Shown: positions 54,169 through 63,383, counted from the stretch's first letter. The stretch: 64,000 nt of DNA from Pseudooctadecabacter jejudonensis (GCF_900172275.1 NZ_FWFT01000006.1:124001-188000), one strand, 5' to 3'. Made by a program: numbers and translations. Notes: generated by a model not told the origin, from the letters alone.

Positions 54169-54230
54169 CTGTCATCAATCCGACATCAAACTGTCAGCGG
54201 CCTGTTTCAAAACTGTAATCGCACCGTCAC
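54169..54230 (+). promoter_or_regulatory. Array of six PhoB-type half-sites
   Basis: Half-sites at 54169 (CTGTCAT), 54180 (CCGACAT), 54191 (CTGTCAG), 54202 (CTGTTTC), 54213 (CTGTAAT) and 54224 (CCGTCAC), each 11 bp after the last. That is the Pho box pattern (7-bp repeat, 4-bp spacer), three boxes in a row, 63 bp upstream of the PhoX gene. Confidence 0.75.
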
Positions 54231-54293
54231 GGGAATCGCGGACACCAACCTCAGCGGCAGCATAGGGACTGCCAGCCAACCTGAGGATTTACG

Positions 54294-56204
54294 ATGAAAC
54301 ACATCCAGACCCCCGCCACGCCCCAAAGCCAAGCAGACGCCATGGACACCATGAGCTGGGATGACTGGGATGAACTGCAACGTCCTACACCTGAAATGAC
54401 CGAATTTGACGGTGTCGTGGCCTCTGCCATGTCGCGCCGCGGCTTTCTGGGCCGCGTGCTTGCGATGGGGTCGGGCGCTGCGGTGATGGGCGCGGGCGTG
54501 TTCAAGGGCAGCACGGCGTTGGCGGCCTCCGACCGCTTTGCCTTCGACGCCATTCCGATTGCCACCGATTTCACCATCCACGTGCCTGAGGGGTATTCCT
54601 GGGCGCCTGTGGCCAAATGGGGCGACCCGTTGTTCTCCGACGCGCCTGCCTTTGACCCTGTCAGCGGTGTCACAACCGAAGGCCAGGCGCGCGCCTTTGG
54701 CGAAAACACCGACGGGATGGAGCTGTTTAACATCGGCGGTCGTCAGGTCATCGCGGTGAACCACGAATACGCCAACACCCGCACCAACCTGGCCCGCTCG
54801 GGCGGTGACGTGACCTCGCTGGACGATGTGCAGCTGTTGCAAAACGCCCAAGGCGTGGCGGTGTTTGAGGTGGAAGAGGCCGAGGACGGCTGGCGCATCG
54901 TGCTCGACAGTGACCTCAACCGCCGCATCACCCATCAGACGCCGATGACCCTGACAGGGCCCGCCGCAGGGCACGACCTGCTCAAGACTGCGGCCGATCC
55001 TGAGGGGCGGACGGTGCTGGGCACGATGAACAACTGCGGCGCAGGCAAAACGCCGTGGGGCACCTACCTGACTTGCGAAGAGAACTTCAACGGCTACTTC
55101 GGATCCACCGATCAAGCGCTTGAACTGTCTGCAGAGTTTGGCCGCTACGGCATCGGTCTGGAAGGGCGCTACGCCTATGAAACCTATGACGCGCGGTTCG
55201 ATCTGTCCCAAAACATCAATGAGCCGAACCGCTTTGGCTATATCGTGGAAATCGATCCCGCCGATCCGACCTCAACCCCGATGAAACGCACCGCTTTGGG
55301 CCGGTTCAAACACGAAAACGCCGCCTGTGCCGTGGCCCCTGATGGGCGCGTGGTTGTCTATCTGGGCGACGATGAACGCGGTGAATACTTGTATAAATAT
55401 GTCTCTGATGGGGTCTATACGCCGGGCGGCGATACCTCTGATCTGTTGGTCGAAGGCCAGCTTTATGCGGCCAAGTTCACCGACGATGGCCGTGGCGAAT
55501 GGATAGCCCTGACGCCAGAGGCCACAGGCATGGACGCCGCAGAGATCGCCATTCACACACGGCTGGCGGCCTCCGCCGTAGGTGCCACCACCATGGACCG
55601 CCCCGAATGGGTCGCCGTGAACCCGGTCGCTGTGGAAGGCTACTGCGCGTTGACCAACAACAAAAACCGTGCCGTCAAACCCAACGCCGGTGGGGATGAG
55701 ACACCCGTGAACGGCCCCAACCCAAGGGCCGAAAACAAATACGGCCAGATCGTGCGCTGGTATCCCGAAAACGACGACCATGCGGCTGTCGATTTCACAT
55801 GGGATCTGTACGTCATGGCCGGCAATCCCGAGGTCCACGACGACGCCTACGCCGGATCGGACAACGTCCATAAGGGCAACATGTTCAACAGCCCCGACGG
55901 GATGATGTTCGACAGCGCAGGTCTGCTGTGGATCCAGACCGATGGGGACGACAGCAACGAAGACGGCTTTGCGGGCATGGGAAACAACCAGATGCTTGTT
56001 GGCGATCCGGTCAGCGGTGAAATCCGCCGCTTTATGACTGGCCCCAAAGGGTCGGAAGTTACGGGCATCACCTGGTCATCCGACCGCCGCACGGCCTTTG
56101 TTGGCATCCAGCACCCCAAAGCACCGTTCCCCGATGGCGAAGGCTCTCTCGCCCGTTCGACCATCGTGGCGATCAAGCGGGATGACAACGCCGTCATCGG
56201 CTAG
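54294..56204 (+). CDS. phoX: PhoX-family alkaline phosphatase (DUF839), Tat-exported
   Basis: 636 residues. Twin-arginine signal SRRGFLG at residues 47-53 with a hydrophobic stretch (VLAMGSGAAVMGAGVF) and cleavage near ALAASD, so exported folded, as expected for a Ca/Fe cofactor enzyme. Motifs NHEYANTRTNL, GTMNNCGAGKTPWGTYLTCE, ENFNGYFG, NKNRAVKPNAGG and CNSPDG-type region NSPDGMMFD match PhoX. Releases phosphate from organic esters. Six PhoB half-sites upstream make it a Pho regulon gene. Terminator at 56222. Confidence 0.92.
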   Translation: MKHIQTPATPQSQADAMDTMSWDDWDELQRPTPEMTEFDGVVASAMSRRGFLGRVLAMGSGAAVMGAGVFKGSTALAASDRFAFDAIPIATDFTIHVPEGYSWAPVAKWGDPLFSDAPAFDPVSGVTTEGQARAFGENTDGMELFNIGGRQVIAVNHEYANTRTNLARSGGDVTSLDDVQLLQNAQGVAVFEVEEAEDGWRIVLDSDLNRRITHQTPMTLTGPAAGHDLLKTAADPEGRTVLGTMNNCGAGKTPWGTYLTCEENFNGYFGSTDQALELSAEFGRYGIGLEGRYAYETYDARFDLSQNINEPNRFGYIVEIDPADPTSTPMKRTALGRFKHENAACAVAPDGRVVVYLGDDERGEYLYKYVSDGVYTPGGDTSDLLVEGQLYAAKFTDDGRGEWIALTPEATGMDAAEIAIHTRLAASAVGATTMDRPEWVAVNPVAVEGYCALTNNKNRAVKPNAGGDETPVNGPNPRAENKYGQIVRWYPENDDHAAVDFTWDLYVMAGNPEVHDDAYAGSDNVHKGNMFNSPDGMMFDSAGLLWIQTDGDDSNEDGFAGMGNNQMLVGDPVSGEIRRFMTGPKGSEVTGITWSSDRRTAFVGIQHPKAPFPDGEGSLARSTIVAIKRDDNAVIG

Positions 56205-56221
56205 ACAGCCCCATCAAAATC

Positions 56222-56250
56222 AAGGCCGCCCCCCCGCCGGGGCGGCCTTT
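56222..56250 (+). terminator. Terminator after phoX
   Basis: Eleven-bp stem AAGGCCGCCCC/GGGGCGGCCTT, 6-nt loop, ending in TTT. Confidence 0.75.
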
Positions 56251-56275
56251 CTGCATCCGTTTTTGAGCGGCGCCC

Positions 56276-56309
56276 CCCTTCATCTGACCCAAAAAACTCC
56301 CCCCGGAGG
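56276..56309 (-). repeat. Dispersed CCTCCGG/T-run repeat, copy d
   Basis: On the minus strand, 31 of 34 bases identical to 43415-43448. Lies in the convergent gap of phoX and the response regulator. Confidence 0.7.
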
Positions 56310-56357
56310 GCCGGAATGCCGCAGGCCGCTCGGTCGGTTTTAACGACCGCACAGGCC

Positions 56358-56993
56358 TTACCGGCCTGTGCCTTGTAACACCCCATGCTCCATCGCGTAA
56401 CGGGTCAGCCCCGCGGTCGATGATATCCCCAGCTTGCGTTTGATGTTCTTGCGGTGGGTTTCCACGGTGCGCACGGAAATATCCAGGGCCAGACCCACAT
56501 CCTTGTTGGATTTGCCCTGCGCCAATTCCAACAAGATCTGCTGTTCGCGCGATGTCAGGGGCTCGCGCCCGTCGGAGATGCGCGGTTTCAGCGACCCGCG
56601 CGCGCCGGTGCACAGGTATTCGCCCCCCGCCATCACCGTATCAATCGCGGTCTTGATCTCTTCTGTGGGCACGTCCTTGAGGACATAGCCCTTGGCCCCG
56701 TGGTTCAGCGCCGTTGAGATATATTCAGGGCTGTCATGCATGCTGAGGATCAGGATGCGGGTGTCGGGGCGACGTTCGAGGATGATTTCAGTGGCCGACA
56801 GGCCGTTCACACCCGGCATGTTCAGATCAAGGAGCATCACGTCAGGGGCCAGCGCCTCGACCTCGTCAATCGCGGCTTGGCCATTGGTCAGAACACCGAT
56901 TACGTCCAGATCGTCATAGGTTTCCAAGATGGCTTCGATGCCTTCGGCGACCATCGGGTGGTCGTCGACGATCAGCACGCGGATCGGGGTCAT
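56358..56993 (-). CDS. NarL/FixJ-family response regulator
   Basis: 211 residues: receiver domain with phosphoacceptor Asp56 (VMLLDLNMPGVNG), acidic pair DD (10-11) and a Lys in KGYVLKDVPTEE; C-terminal LuxR-type HTH (LTSREQQILLELAQGKSNKD, TVETHRKNIKRKLG). Overlaps the kinase gene by four bases (ATGA), so co-translated. Likely regulates the divergent TRAP genes. Confidence 0.93.
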   Translation of the reverse strand: MTPIRVLIVDDHPMVAEGIEAILETYDDLDVIGVLTNGQAAIDEVEALAPDVMLLDLNMPGVNGLSATEIILERRPDTRILILSMHDSPEYISTALNHGAKGYVLKDVPTEEIKTAIDTVMAGGEYLCTGARGSLKPRISDGREPLTSREQQILLELAQGKSNKDVGLALDISVRTVETHRKNIKRKLGISSTAGLTRYAMEHGVLQGTGR

Positions 56994-58441
56994 GCGATAT
57001 CCTTTTGCGTCTTGGCCGGCCGCTTGGCCGCTTTTTCCGGCGACAGCATATGCGTCAACGGCACGCGGGCTTCAAGGGTGGTGCCAGTGCCTGCGCCCGC
57101 GGCTGAGGTCAGAACGCGAAAGGTGCCGCCCAGCTGTTCCATGCGTTCGGACATGTTGCGCAGGCCCAATCCGCCGCCCGACGTGCGCCCACGGCGCATG
57201 CCCCGCCCGTTGTCTGAGATCTGCAACAAAGCACCTTTTGTGGTTCCCTTGAGGGTCAAGGTCACTTGCGTGGCGTTGGCATGCCGTTCGATATTGGTCA
57301 GTGCCTCTTGTGCGACGCGGTAAAGGGCGATGCGGGCGTCTTCGTCCAGACGGCCCCGAAACACGACGGTCTCGAAATCGACGGTGATGCCCGTGCGGGT
57401 GCTGAAATCCTCGGACAGGGATTGTAGGGCAGGGCCAAGGCCAAGGTCATCAAGCACCCCGGGCCGCAGATCGCGGCTGATCCGGCGCACTTCGCCAATC
57501 GCGCCGCCCAAGGCGTCGATGCCCTTATCCAGGCTCGCACCCGCGCGGTCGTCGCCTGTGGTGATCCGGCGGCGGGCCAGTTCCAGCGCATATCGGACGG
57601 AGACCAGAATCTGGCTGATCCCGTCATGGAGTTCACGCGCCACGCGCCCCCGTTCTTCTTCTTGCGTGTCGATGATGCGTTCGGTCAGCTGTTTGAGCTT
57701 TGCATCCGCCAGCCTGCGTTCACGGGTGTTGAGCACGATGCCGGTCAAGAACACCGCCAGAAGGGCGGCGATGGTCACGAGAAGGATGTAGAAGGTCGTC
57801 TGCTGGATCCGGTCCTCAACATCGGCGCGGGCCGAGGCGACGGTTTCGCGCACGTCATCCACGAAAATCCCCGTGCCAATCGCCCAACGCCAGTCCTGCA
57901 GGCCATTGACGTAGACGATCATTGGCGCGGTTTCGCGGGTGGTTGGTTTGGGCCATTGGAATTCATGATAGCCGCCCCCGGACCGCGCCAGCCGGATGAT
58001 TTCATTGGTGATCGGCACCCCGTCGATGTCATCAAGGCCCCGCCAATTCTGGCCAATCAGATTGGTTTGGCGCGGGGCCACCAGATTTGTGCCGTCGTAA
58101 TCGAACACAAAGAAATAGCCGTCTTGGCCATATAGCATCGCAGACAGGATGCGGGTGACCTCCAGTTTGGCCTCCTCGTCGTCGGGGGCGGCGCGGCCAT
58201 AGATGTTCACAAAGGCGGTCTTGGCGATGGAGAGGTAATTTTGCAGCTCATCGCGTTTGGCGTCGATCAGCTGGGTTTCCAAGGCCCTGATTTCACGATC
58301 CGCTAAGGCCCGCGACTGGTTCGCCACGATCAGGGTTATGACCGCGACGGACAACAACAGCGGCACCGTGGCCAGCAAAAACAGCTTTTGCCCGTAGCTG
58401 AGGCGCACGGCGTCGCGCAGTGATGTCCACACAGATCCCAT
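56990..58441 (-). CDS. Sensor histidine kinase, Cache domain plus HisKA_3
   Basis: 483 residues. Two transmembrane helices (LFLLATVPLLLSVAVITLIV near the N-terminus and FYILLVTIAALLAVFLTGIV near residue 215) flank an extracytoplasmic sCache_2-type domain (DGYFFVFDYDGTNLVAPRQT, GGYHEFQWPKPTT, WRWAIGTGIFVDDV). The kinase core has the HisKA_3 H-box EEERGRVARELHDGISQI, N-box EALTNIERHANAT and G-boxes NGRGMRRG and GGLGLRNM. sCache_2 domains usually bind small organic acids, which would match the TRAP transporter next to it. Confidence 0.92.
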   Translation of the reverse strand: MGSVWTSLRDAVRLSYGQKLFLLATVPLLLSVAVITLIVANQSRALADREIRALETQLIDAKRDELQNYLSIAKTAFVNIYGRAAPDDEEAKLEVTRILSAMLYGQDGYFFVFDYDGTNLVAPRQTNLIGQNWRGLDDIDGVPITNEIIRLARSGGGYHEFQWPKPTTRETAPMIVYVNGLQDWRWAIGTGIFVDDVRETVASARADVEDRIQQTTFYILLVTIAALLAVFLTGIVLNTRERRLADAKLKQLTERIIDTQEEERGRVARELHDGISQILVSVRYALELARRRITTGDDRAGASLDKGIDALGGAIGEVRRISRDLRPGVLDDLGLGPALQSLSEDFSTRTGITVDFETVVFRGRLDEDARIALYRVAQEALTNIERHANATQVTLTLKGTTKGALLQISDNGRGMRRGRTSGGGLGLRNMSERMEQLGGTFRVLTSAAGAGTGTTLEARVPLTHMLSPEKAAKRPAKTQKDIA

Positions 58442-58527
58442 GGGCGAATCGTTAATCGGGAATCAGTCAGATCACTAGGCTTGATTCGATTCATTCGGTG
58501 AGACCGTTTTGATGTTCGCGCTAACAT

Positions 58528-58559
58528 GTTGGTCCAACTGGTCAGATTGTCTGACAATC
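58528..58559. promoter_or_regulatory. Paired odd palindromes between kinase and TRAP genes
   Basis: GTTGG-T-CCAAC at 58528-58538 and GATTGTC-T-GACAATC at 58545-58559, centres 19 bp apart, in the divergent gap. Candidates for binding by the NarL-type regulator. Confidence 0.4.
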
Positions 58560-58685
58560 GGGGGTTTTCTACGGGGCAGTGGGTATTCCGCACGCAACAA
58601 GGTTTCGTTAACGTCTTCACACTTGCAACGATCTGTCCGCCTCTTGGGAGGGGTGAGGCAGGCAATTCCATGGGAGGAAATACAC

Positions 58686-59771
58686 ATGGATCGTCGTTCT
58701 TTTCTGAAGAACTCTGCGCTGGGCGGAACCGCCGCAGCCGCAACCACACTCGCAGCGCCTGCTTATGCCGCTGGCCACCGCACGCTGACGATGGTGACAT
58801 CCTGGGGCCGCGGCCTTGCAGGTGTGCATGACGCCGCACAGCGCGCAGCCGACACCATCACCGCGATGTCTGACGGCACGCTGACGGTTGACCTGAAAGC
58901 CGCAGGCGAGCTGGTTGGCGCGTTTGAAAGCTTTGACGCCGTGACCTCCGGTCAGGCCGACATGTACCACGCCGCTGACTACTACTTCGTGGGTCAGCAC
59001 CCAGGTTACGCCTTCTTCACATCCGTACCATTCGGCATGTCCCCACAGGAACTGATGAACTGGTACTACCACGGTGGCGGTCACGACCTGCACACCGAGC
59101 TGGGCGAAATCTTCGGTCTGAAATCCTTCCTCGCAGGCAACACCGGCCCACAGGCTGGCGGTTGGTTCGCCAAGGAAATCACGGGTCCGGAAGACTTCCA
59201 GGGTCTTAAGTTCCGTATGCCGGGCCTTGGTGGTCAGGCACTGGGCAACATGGGTGCCTCCGTTCAGAACTTGCCAGGTGCGGAAGTGTACCAGGCGCTG
59301 GCCTCCGGTGCGATCGACGGGACCGAGTGGATCGGCCCATGGGCAGACGAAAAGGCCGGTTTCCAGGAAATCACCAAGTTCTACTACACCGCTGGTATGC
59401 ACGAGCCGGGCGCAGGCCTGTCCTTGGCGACCAACCTCGACGTCTTCAATGAGCTGTCCCCAGCCCACCAGAAGATCATCGAGATCGCCGCAGGCGAAGC
59501 GCACCAGTGGAACCTGGCCCAGTTCATGAACTCCAACGGTGCAGCGCTGCAGCGTCTGCAGGCCGGTGGCGTGAAGGTTCTGGAATTCCCAGACAGCGTT
59601 TGGGATGCCATGGGCACCGCCGCAATGGAGACGATGGACCAGTACAACGGCGACGAGCTGTATGACAAAATCCGCGCCTCCTACAACACATCCATGGCGG
59701 AATCCTCCAGCTGGATTTCCCAGTCCGAAGGTGCGTACCGCGCCCAGCGTGACCGTGTGATGGGCGGCTAA
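58686..59771 (+). CDS. TRAP transporter solute-binding protein (DctP family, TakP-like)
   Basis: 361 residues from the ATG at 58686 behind GGGAGGAAA. Tat-type N-terminus DRRSFLK and a signal ending APAYA-AGHR. DctP-family pattern with YYFVGQHPGYAFFTSVPFGM, GNTGPQAGGWFAKEI, KFRMPGLGG (ligand Arg) and GTEWIGPWADEKAGF. These match TakP of Rhodobacter sphaeroides, an alpha-keto-acid binder, more than C4-dicarboxylate binders. Its mRNA is followed by an intercistronic hairpin before the membrane subunits. Confidence 0.92.
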   Translation: MDRRSFLKNSALGGTAAAATTLAAPAYAAGHRTLTMVTSWGRGLAGVHDAAQRAADTITAMSDGTLTVDLKAAGELVGAFESFDAVTSGQADMYHAADYYFVGQHPGYAFFTSVPFGMSPQELMNWYYHGGGHDLHTELGEIFGLKSFLAGNTGPQAGGWFAKEITGPEDFQGLKFRMPGLGGQALGNMGASVQNLPGAEVYQALASGAIDGTEWIGPWADEKAGFQEITKFYYTAGMHEPGAGLSLATNLDVFNELSPAHQKIIEIAAGEAHQWNLAQFMNSNGAALQRLQAGGVKVLEFPDSVWDAMGTAAMETMDQYNGDELYDKIRASYNTSMAESSSWISQSEGAYRAQRDRVMGG

Positions 59772-59813
59772 GGCCGCTTTCTGGGTCATTTGATCCAGAT
59801 CAAAGAACCGGAG

Positions 59814-59838
59814 GGGTCCTGCCCGGTAGGCAGGGCCC
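59814..59838 (+). other. Intercistronic hairpin in the TRAP operon
   Basis: Ten-bp stem GGGTCCTGCC/GGCAGGGCCC (one G-T pair), loop CGGTA, no U-tract, between the binding-protein gene and the small permease. Placement suggests 3'-end protection of the more abundant binding-protein mRNA. Confidence 0.5.
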
Positions 59839-59943
59839 AACCAAACCGGCCCACCCCTTGTTTGGCAATCGTGATCGGCCATCGTGACCGGTGGATGCTG
59901 ACAAGCTGGGCCTAACTTTCAAGACATTTCGGGGGGCAGGGAC

Positions 59944-60990
59944 ATGGAAGAAGACGCCGCAAACGCAGGCTTCTGGTCCAGCTATGAAAACGGATTTACG
60001 CGATTGGTTGAACGCTGGCAGGGCAATGTCCCTGAAGGGGCGGACCCGATTGCACCGGCTGAGACGACCTTGGGCGCCATCTGGGACGCCTTTGTGTGGT
60101 TCTTTGCCAATATTCTTGAGGCGATCTACAACATCGCCTTTGCCATCACCCATCCGACCATCTGGTTGGACTGGCTCAGCTGGGCCAACACCACCGAGGA
60201 CAAAGAGGCGCTGATGCGGTTCGTCTATTATGGCGGATCGGTTGAGTTCTTCTTTGCGGTCTTCACGATGTTCTTGATCCTGTCGGCTGCGGCCTTTGCG
60301 TACAGGCCGTTGATGTGGGGCGTGGTGCGGGTCTTTGAAGGCATCGCCAATTCGGTCGGGCGGACCTTTGCCTGGGCCGGATTGCTGATGGTGATGATCC
60401 AGATCATTATTATTTTCATGCAGCGGGTCTTTGCGGTGTCTGAAATTTCGTTTGGTTTCGGGATGGCGACGACCTTCGATGTCAGCTGGTGGGCCGAAAG
60501 CCTGAAGCTGTATAACGCCATGATTGTCTGCCTGTGTGTGACCTATACCTTTGTTCAGGGCGGACATGTCCGCGTTGATCTGGTCTATTCCGCCATAGGC
60601 CACCGCGCCAAACGTGTGATCGACATGTTCGGGTCGCTGTTTTTCATGGTGCCTGCGGCGATCATCACGTGGATGTACGGGTGGTACTTCTTGTGGCGTC
60701 ACCTGATCACGCCAAAGCCGTCCGCGTCCGACAGCCTTGATCGGTTGCTGACCAAGGCGCGCGCGGTGCGCTGGAACGTGGAAACCATCGGCTTCAGCCC
60801 CAACGGGTTCAACGCCTACTTCCTGTTCAAGGTCCTGTTGGTGTTGTTCACCGCATTGGTTCTGCTGCAGGCGGTCGCCTTCTTCTATCGGTCCTATCTG
60901 GAATGGGTCGAAGGCGAAGACAGCATCGGCAAAAACCTCGACAAAGATACGCTCGGTGAAGGTGAAGAAGCCTTCGAAGGCACACATTAA
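59944..60990 (+). CDS. TRAP transporter small permease (DctQ), extended form
   Basis: 348 residues, about twice the usual 160-200. The typical four-helix DctQ core, with YNAMIVCLCVTYTFVQGGHV and RVDLVYSAIGHRAKRVID, is preceded by ~150 residues with extra hydrophobic segments (WDAFVWFFANILEAIYNIAF, FFFAVFTMFLILSAAAFAY) and followed by a late helix (FLFKVLLVLFTALVLLQAVA) and an acidic tail. Together with the enlarged DctM next door it suggests a subtype of TRAP transporter. Confidence 0.88.
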   Translation: MEEDAANAGFWSSYENGFTRLVERWQGNVPEGADPIAPAETTLGAIWDAFVWFFANILEAIYNIAFAITHPTIWLDWLSWANTTEDKEALMRFVYYGGSVEFFFAVFTMFLILSAAAFAYRPLMWGVVRVFEGIANSVGRTFAWAGLLMVMIQIIIIFMQRVFAVSEISFGFGMATTFDVSWWAESLKLYNAMIVCLCVTYTFVQGGHVRVDLVYSAIGHRAKRVIDMFGSLFFMVPAAIITWMYGWYFLWRHLITPKPSASDSLDRLLTKARAVRWNVETIGFSPNGFNAYFLFKVLLVLFTALVLLQAVAFFYRSYLEWVEGEDSIGKNLDKDTLGEGEEAFEGTH

Positions 60991-61007
60991 AAGAAGGCTG
61001 GAAAATC

Positions 61008-63362
61008 ATGCTTTTCGGACTTGATGGCGTAGAAATTGGCCTCATTATCGTTTTCCTGTGTCTGTTCGCAGGTATCTTGTCGGGCTTTCCCGTCGCCTTT
61101 GCCATCGGTGGCTCGGCCATCATTTCATTCGCGATCATCGCGGCGTTGGACAGCGGGGGGTATCTGATCCACCAGGCGATCGACACGGGGTCTGCAGAAT
61201 ATGCGGCCCTGATCGCAGAAGGGATAAGGCCGGAAAGCATATCCGTGTTCCGGTTCCCCGAATTGCCCCGCATCGAAGAAGCGCTGTTTGACGCCGGCTG
61301 GATGACCACCGGTCTGGACCGCAACGTGTCCTTCGTCGTCAACCGCATGAACGAACGGGTCTTGGCGGGCCAGTCGATTGAGACCTTGTTGGCGGTGCTG
61401 ATGTTCGTGCTGATGGGCATCACGTTGGAACGCTCCAAGATCGCGGACGACCTGCTGACCACCATGAGCCGCGTTTTCGGCGGATTGCCGGGCGGTCTGG
61501 CCGTGTCGGTGGTGGTTGTGGGCGCGTTCCTTGCGGCCTCGACCGGGATTGTGGGCGCGACCGTTGTGACCATGGGCCTGTTGTCGCTGCCCACCATGTT
61601 GCGCGCAGGCTATTCGAAAGAGTTGGCGACGGGCGTCATCGCGGCATCTGGCACCTTGGGGCAGATCATTCCGCCGTCCATCGTGATCGTTTTGTTGGGC
61701 ACCTTGGCGGGGGATTTGTATTCCGCGGCCCAGGAAGAACGCGCGCAGCTTGCAGGCTGTTCGGATGCACTGACCTATCTGGGGGAACCTGCGGTGGTGT
61801 CCGTGGGCACCTTGTTCCAGGCCGCTTTGTTGCCGGGGATCATGTTGGCGGGGCTTTATGCGGCCTATGCCTTTGGCTTTGCCCTGTTGAACCCGGCCAA
61901 GGCCCCCGCGGTTGAAATGGGATCCACCAATTCCGAGGCGATCACGCGCAACGAAGGGCTGACATGGTTCCTCGCCGTGCCGGGTGGTCTGATCATTGGT
62001 CTGGTGTTCTTGATGAACCTTGGTGTTGTGGGCAGCCAGTCTGTCATCGTCGACAGCTTTACCGATGCGGGTCAAACCGCCAGCCTGCGCACCAACGTGT
62101 CGCCGGAATGTGCGGCCTCCATGCAAGAATTGCACGGGGATGAAGCCTGGAACCAAGCGCTGGCCGAGCAGGCCGCGATTGACGAGGCCGGCGGCGTCGC
62201 CCAAGCCCGCGCGCTGTCTGATGAGGAACGCGCAGAGCTGGTGGCACAACGGGTGGCAGACGCCCCCGCGATTGGCACCGGCATTGCGGTGCTGGCATTG
62301 CTGTTGGGTCTGGTTCTGGCTGTGGCACGGGGCGTGTCGCCGTCGTCCAACCCGCTGCCATTGGTGGTGGGGGCAGGGGCCATCGGCCTGATGCTTTTGG
62401 CGGATATCGTTCTGATTTCTCCGCTGACATCGCCGGGTGTGACGACGTTGATCATCATCCTGCCTTTGCTGCTGGTCGCGTGGTCTATGCGGTTTGCGCT
62501 GGCACGGTTGGCCAAGAACGACCTGTTGCGCGTGGTTTTCCCGCCGTTGGTTCTGATCGTGGCTGTGCTGGGCTCTATCCTGGGTGGGATCACCAACCCC
62601 ACACCTGCAGCCGCACTGGGCGCAGGCGGGGCGATCATGCTGGCGGCCTACCGCAAGCTGGCGGATCAGGAAAAGTCGGGCAAGATCATTCTGTTGGCCA
62701 CGGGTGCTGTGATGCTCATGCTGATTGTGGGCGTGAACTTCGATATGCGGATCGGGCAGGAAGATGTGGCGTTTGAGGATTACCTCGCCTTCTTCTTCGC
62801 GTTCTCCATGTTCCTGTTCTCGATGTTCGGTCTGTTTTACGCCTGCACGGTCCTGTGGCTGGGCGGCGTGCTGACGCCGGTGGTGCGAGAGACGGCGAAG
62901 GTGACGTCGATGGTGTTCACCATCCTCATCGGGTCGCAGCTGTTGAACCTTGTGGTGATTTCCTTTGGCGGGGAACATTACATCCAGCAGTTCTTGCGGT
63001 CCTTTGATGAGGAATGGACGGTCTTCCTGATCGTGATGTTGGTGTTGTTCATCTTGGGCTTCGTGTTGGACTTCCTTGAGATCATCTACATCGTGATCCC
63101 GATCGTGGGGCCCGTCATCTACGGCGGCACGTTCGATCCCAAGTGGGTGACGATCATGATCGCGGTGAACCTGCAGACGTCCTTCCTGACACCACCTTTC
63201 GGCTTTGCGCTGTTCTATCTGCGCGGCGTGGCCCCGAAAGAGGTGACGACAGGTGACATCTACCGCGGTGTGGCACCTTTCGTGCTGATCCAGGTGGTGG
63301 GGCTGGCGATCTTGGCCTTCTTCCCAAGCATCGTGACGATTGTCCCGAACCTGCTGAACTGA
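61008..63362 (+). CDS. TRAP transporter large permease (DctM), extended form
   Basis: 784 residues; usual DctM proteins have about 430. The normal motifs are present (GFPVAFAIGG, GVIAASGTLGQIIPPSIVIV, GGITNPTPAAALGAGGAIML, LDFLEIIYIVIPIVGPVIYG, FLTPPFGFALFYLRGVAP). Two added blocks are seen: residues ~45-115, a polar segment after the first helix, and residues ~300-480, including a charged soluble stretch (QALAEQAAIDEAGG, SDEERAELVAQR) and extra helices. Starts 17 bp after the small permease. Terminator at 63384. Confidence 0.9.
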   Translation: MLFGLDGVEIGLIIVFLCLFAGILSGFPVAFAIGGSAIISFAIIAALDSGGYLIHQAIDTGSAEYAALIAEGIRPESISVFRFPELPRIEEALFDAGWMTTGLDRNVSFVVNRMNERVLAGQSIETLLAVLMFVLMGITLERSKIADDLLTTMSRVFGGLPGGLAVSVVVVGAFLAASTGIVGATVVTMGLLSLPTMLRAGYSKELATGVIAASGTLGQIIPPSIVIVLLGTLAGDLYSAAQEERAQLAGCSDALTYLGEPAVVSVGTLFQAALLPGIMLAGLYAAYAFGFALLNPAKAPAVEMGSTNSEAITRNEGLTWFLAVPGGLIIGLVFLMNLGVVGSQSVIVDSFTDAGQTASLRTNVSPECAASMQELHGDEAWNQALAEQAAIDEAGGVAQARALSDEERAELVAQRVADAPAIGTGIAVLALLLGLVLAVARGVSPSSNPLPLVVGAGAIGLMLLADIVLISPLTSPGVTTLIIILPLLLVAWSMRFALARLAKNDLLRVVFPPLVLIVAVLGSILGGITNPTPAAALGAGGAIMLAAYRKLADQEKSGKIILLATGAVMLMLIVGVNFDMRIGQEDVAFEDYLAFFFAFSMFLFSMFGLFYACTVLWLGGVLTPVVRETAKVTSMVFTILIGSQLLNLVVISFGGEHYIQQFLRSFDEEWTVFLIVMLVLFILGFVLDFLEIIYIVIPIVGPVIYGGTFDPKWVTIMIAVNLQTSFLTPPFGFALFYLRGVAPKEVTTGDIYRGVAPFVLIQVVGLAILAFFPSIVTIVPNLLN

Positions 63363-63383
63363 GCCCCTCTGGCATGACATGAA

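Noticed and set aside
54207-55211. A 334-codon minus-strand frame over the phoX start and Pho boxes
   Set aside because: Antisense to a complete phoX gene; no domain recognised.
58545-58559. FNR/CRP-type site in the TRAP upstream region
   Set aside because: The palindrome GATTGTC-T-GACAATC does not have the TTGAT-N4-ATCAA or TGTGA-N6-TCACA spacing.
61125-63380. A 751-codon open frame opposite the large TRAP permease
   Set aside because: Composition is His/Gln/Arg-rich, typical of the complement of a membrane protein gene; no domain seen.
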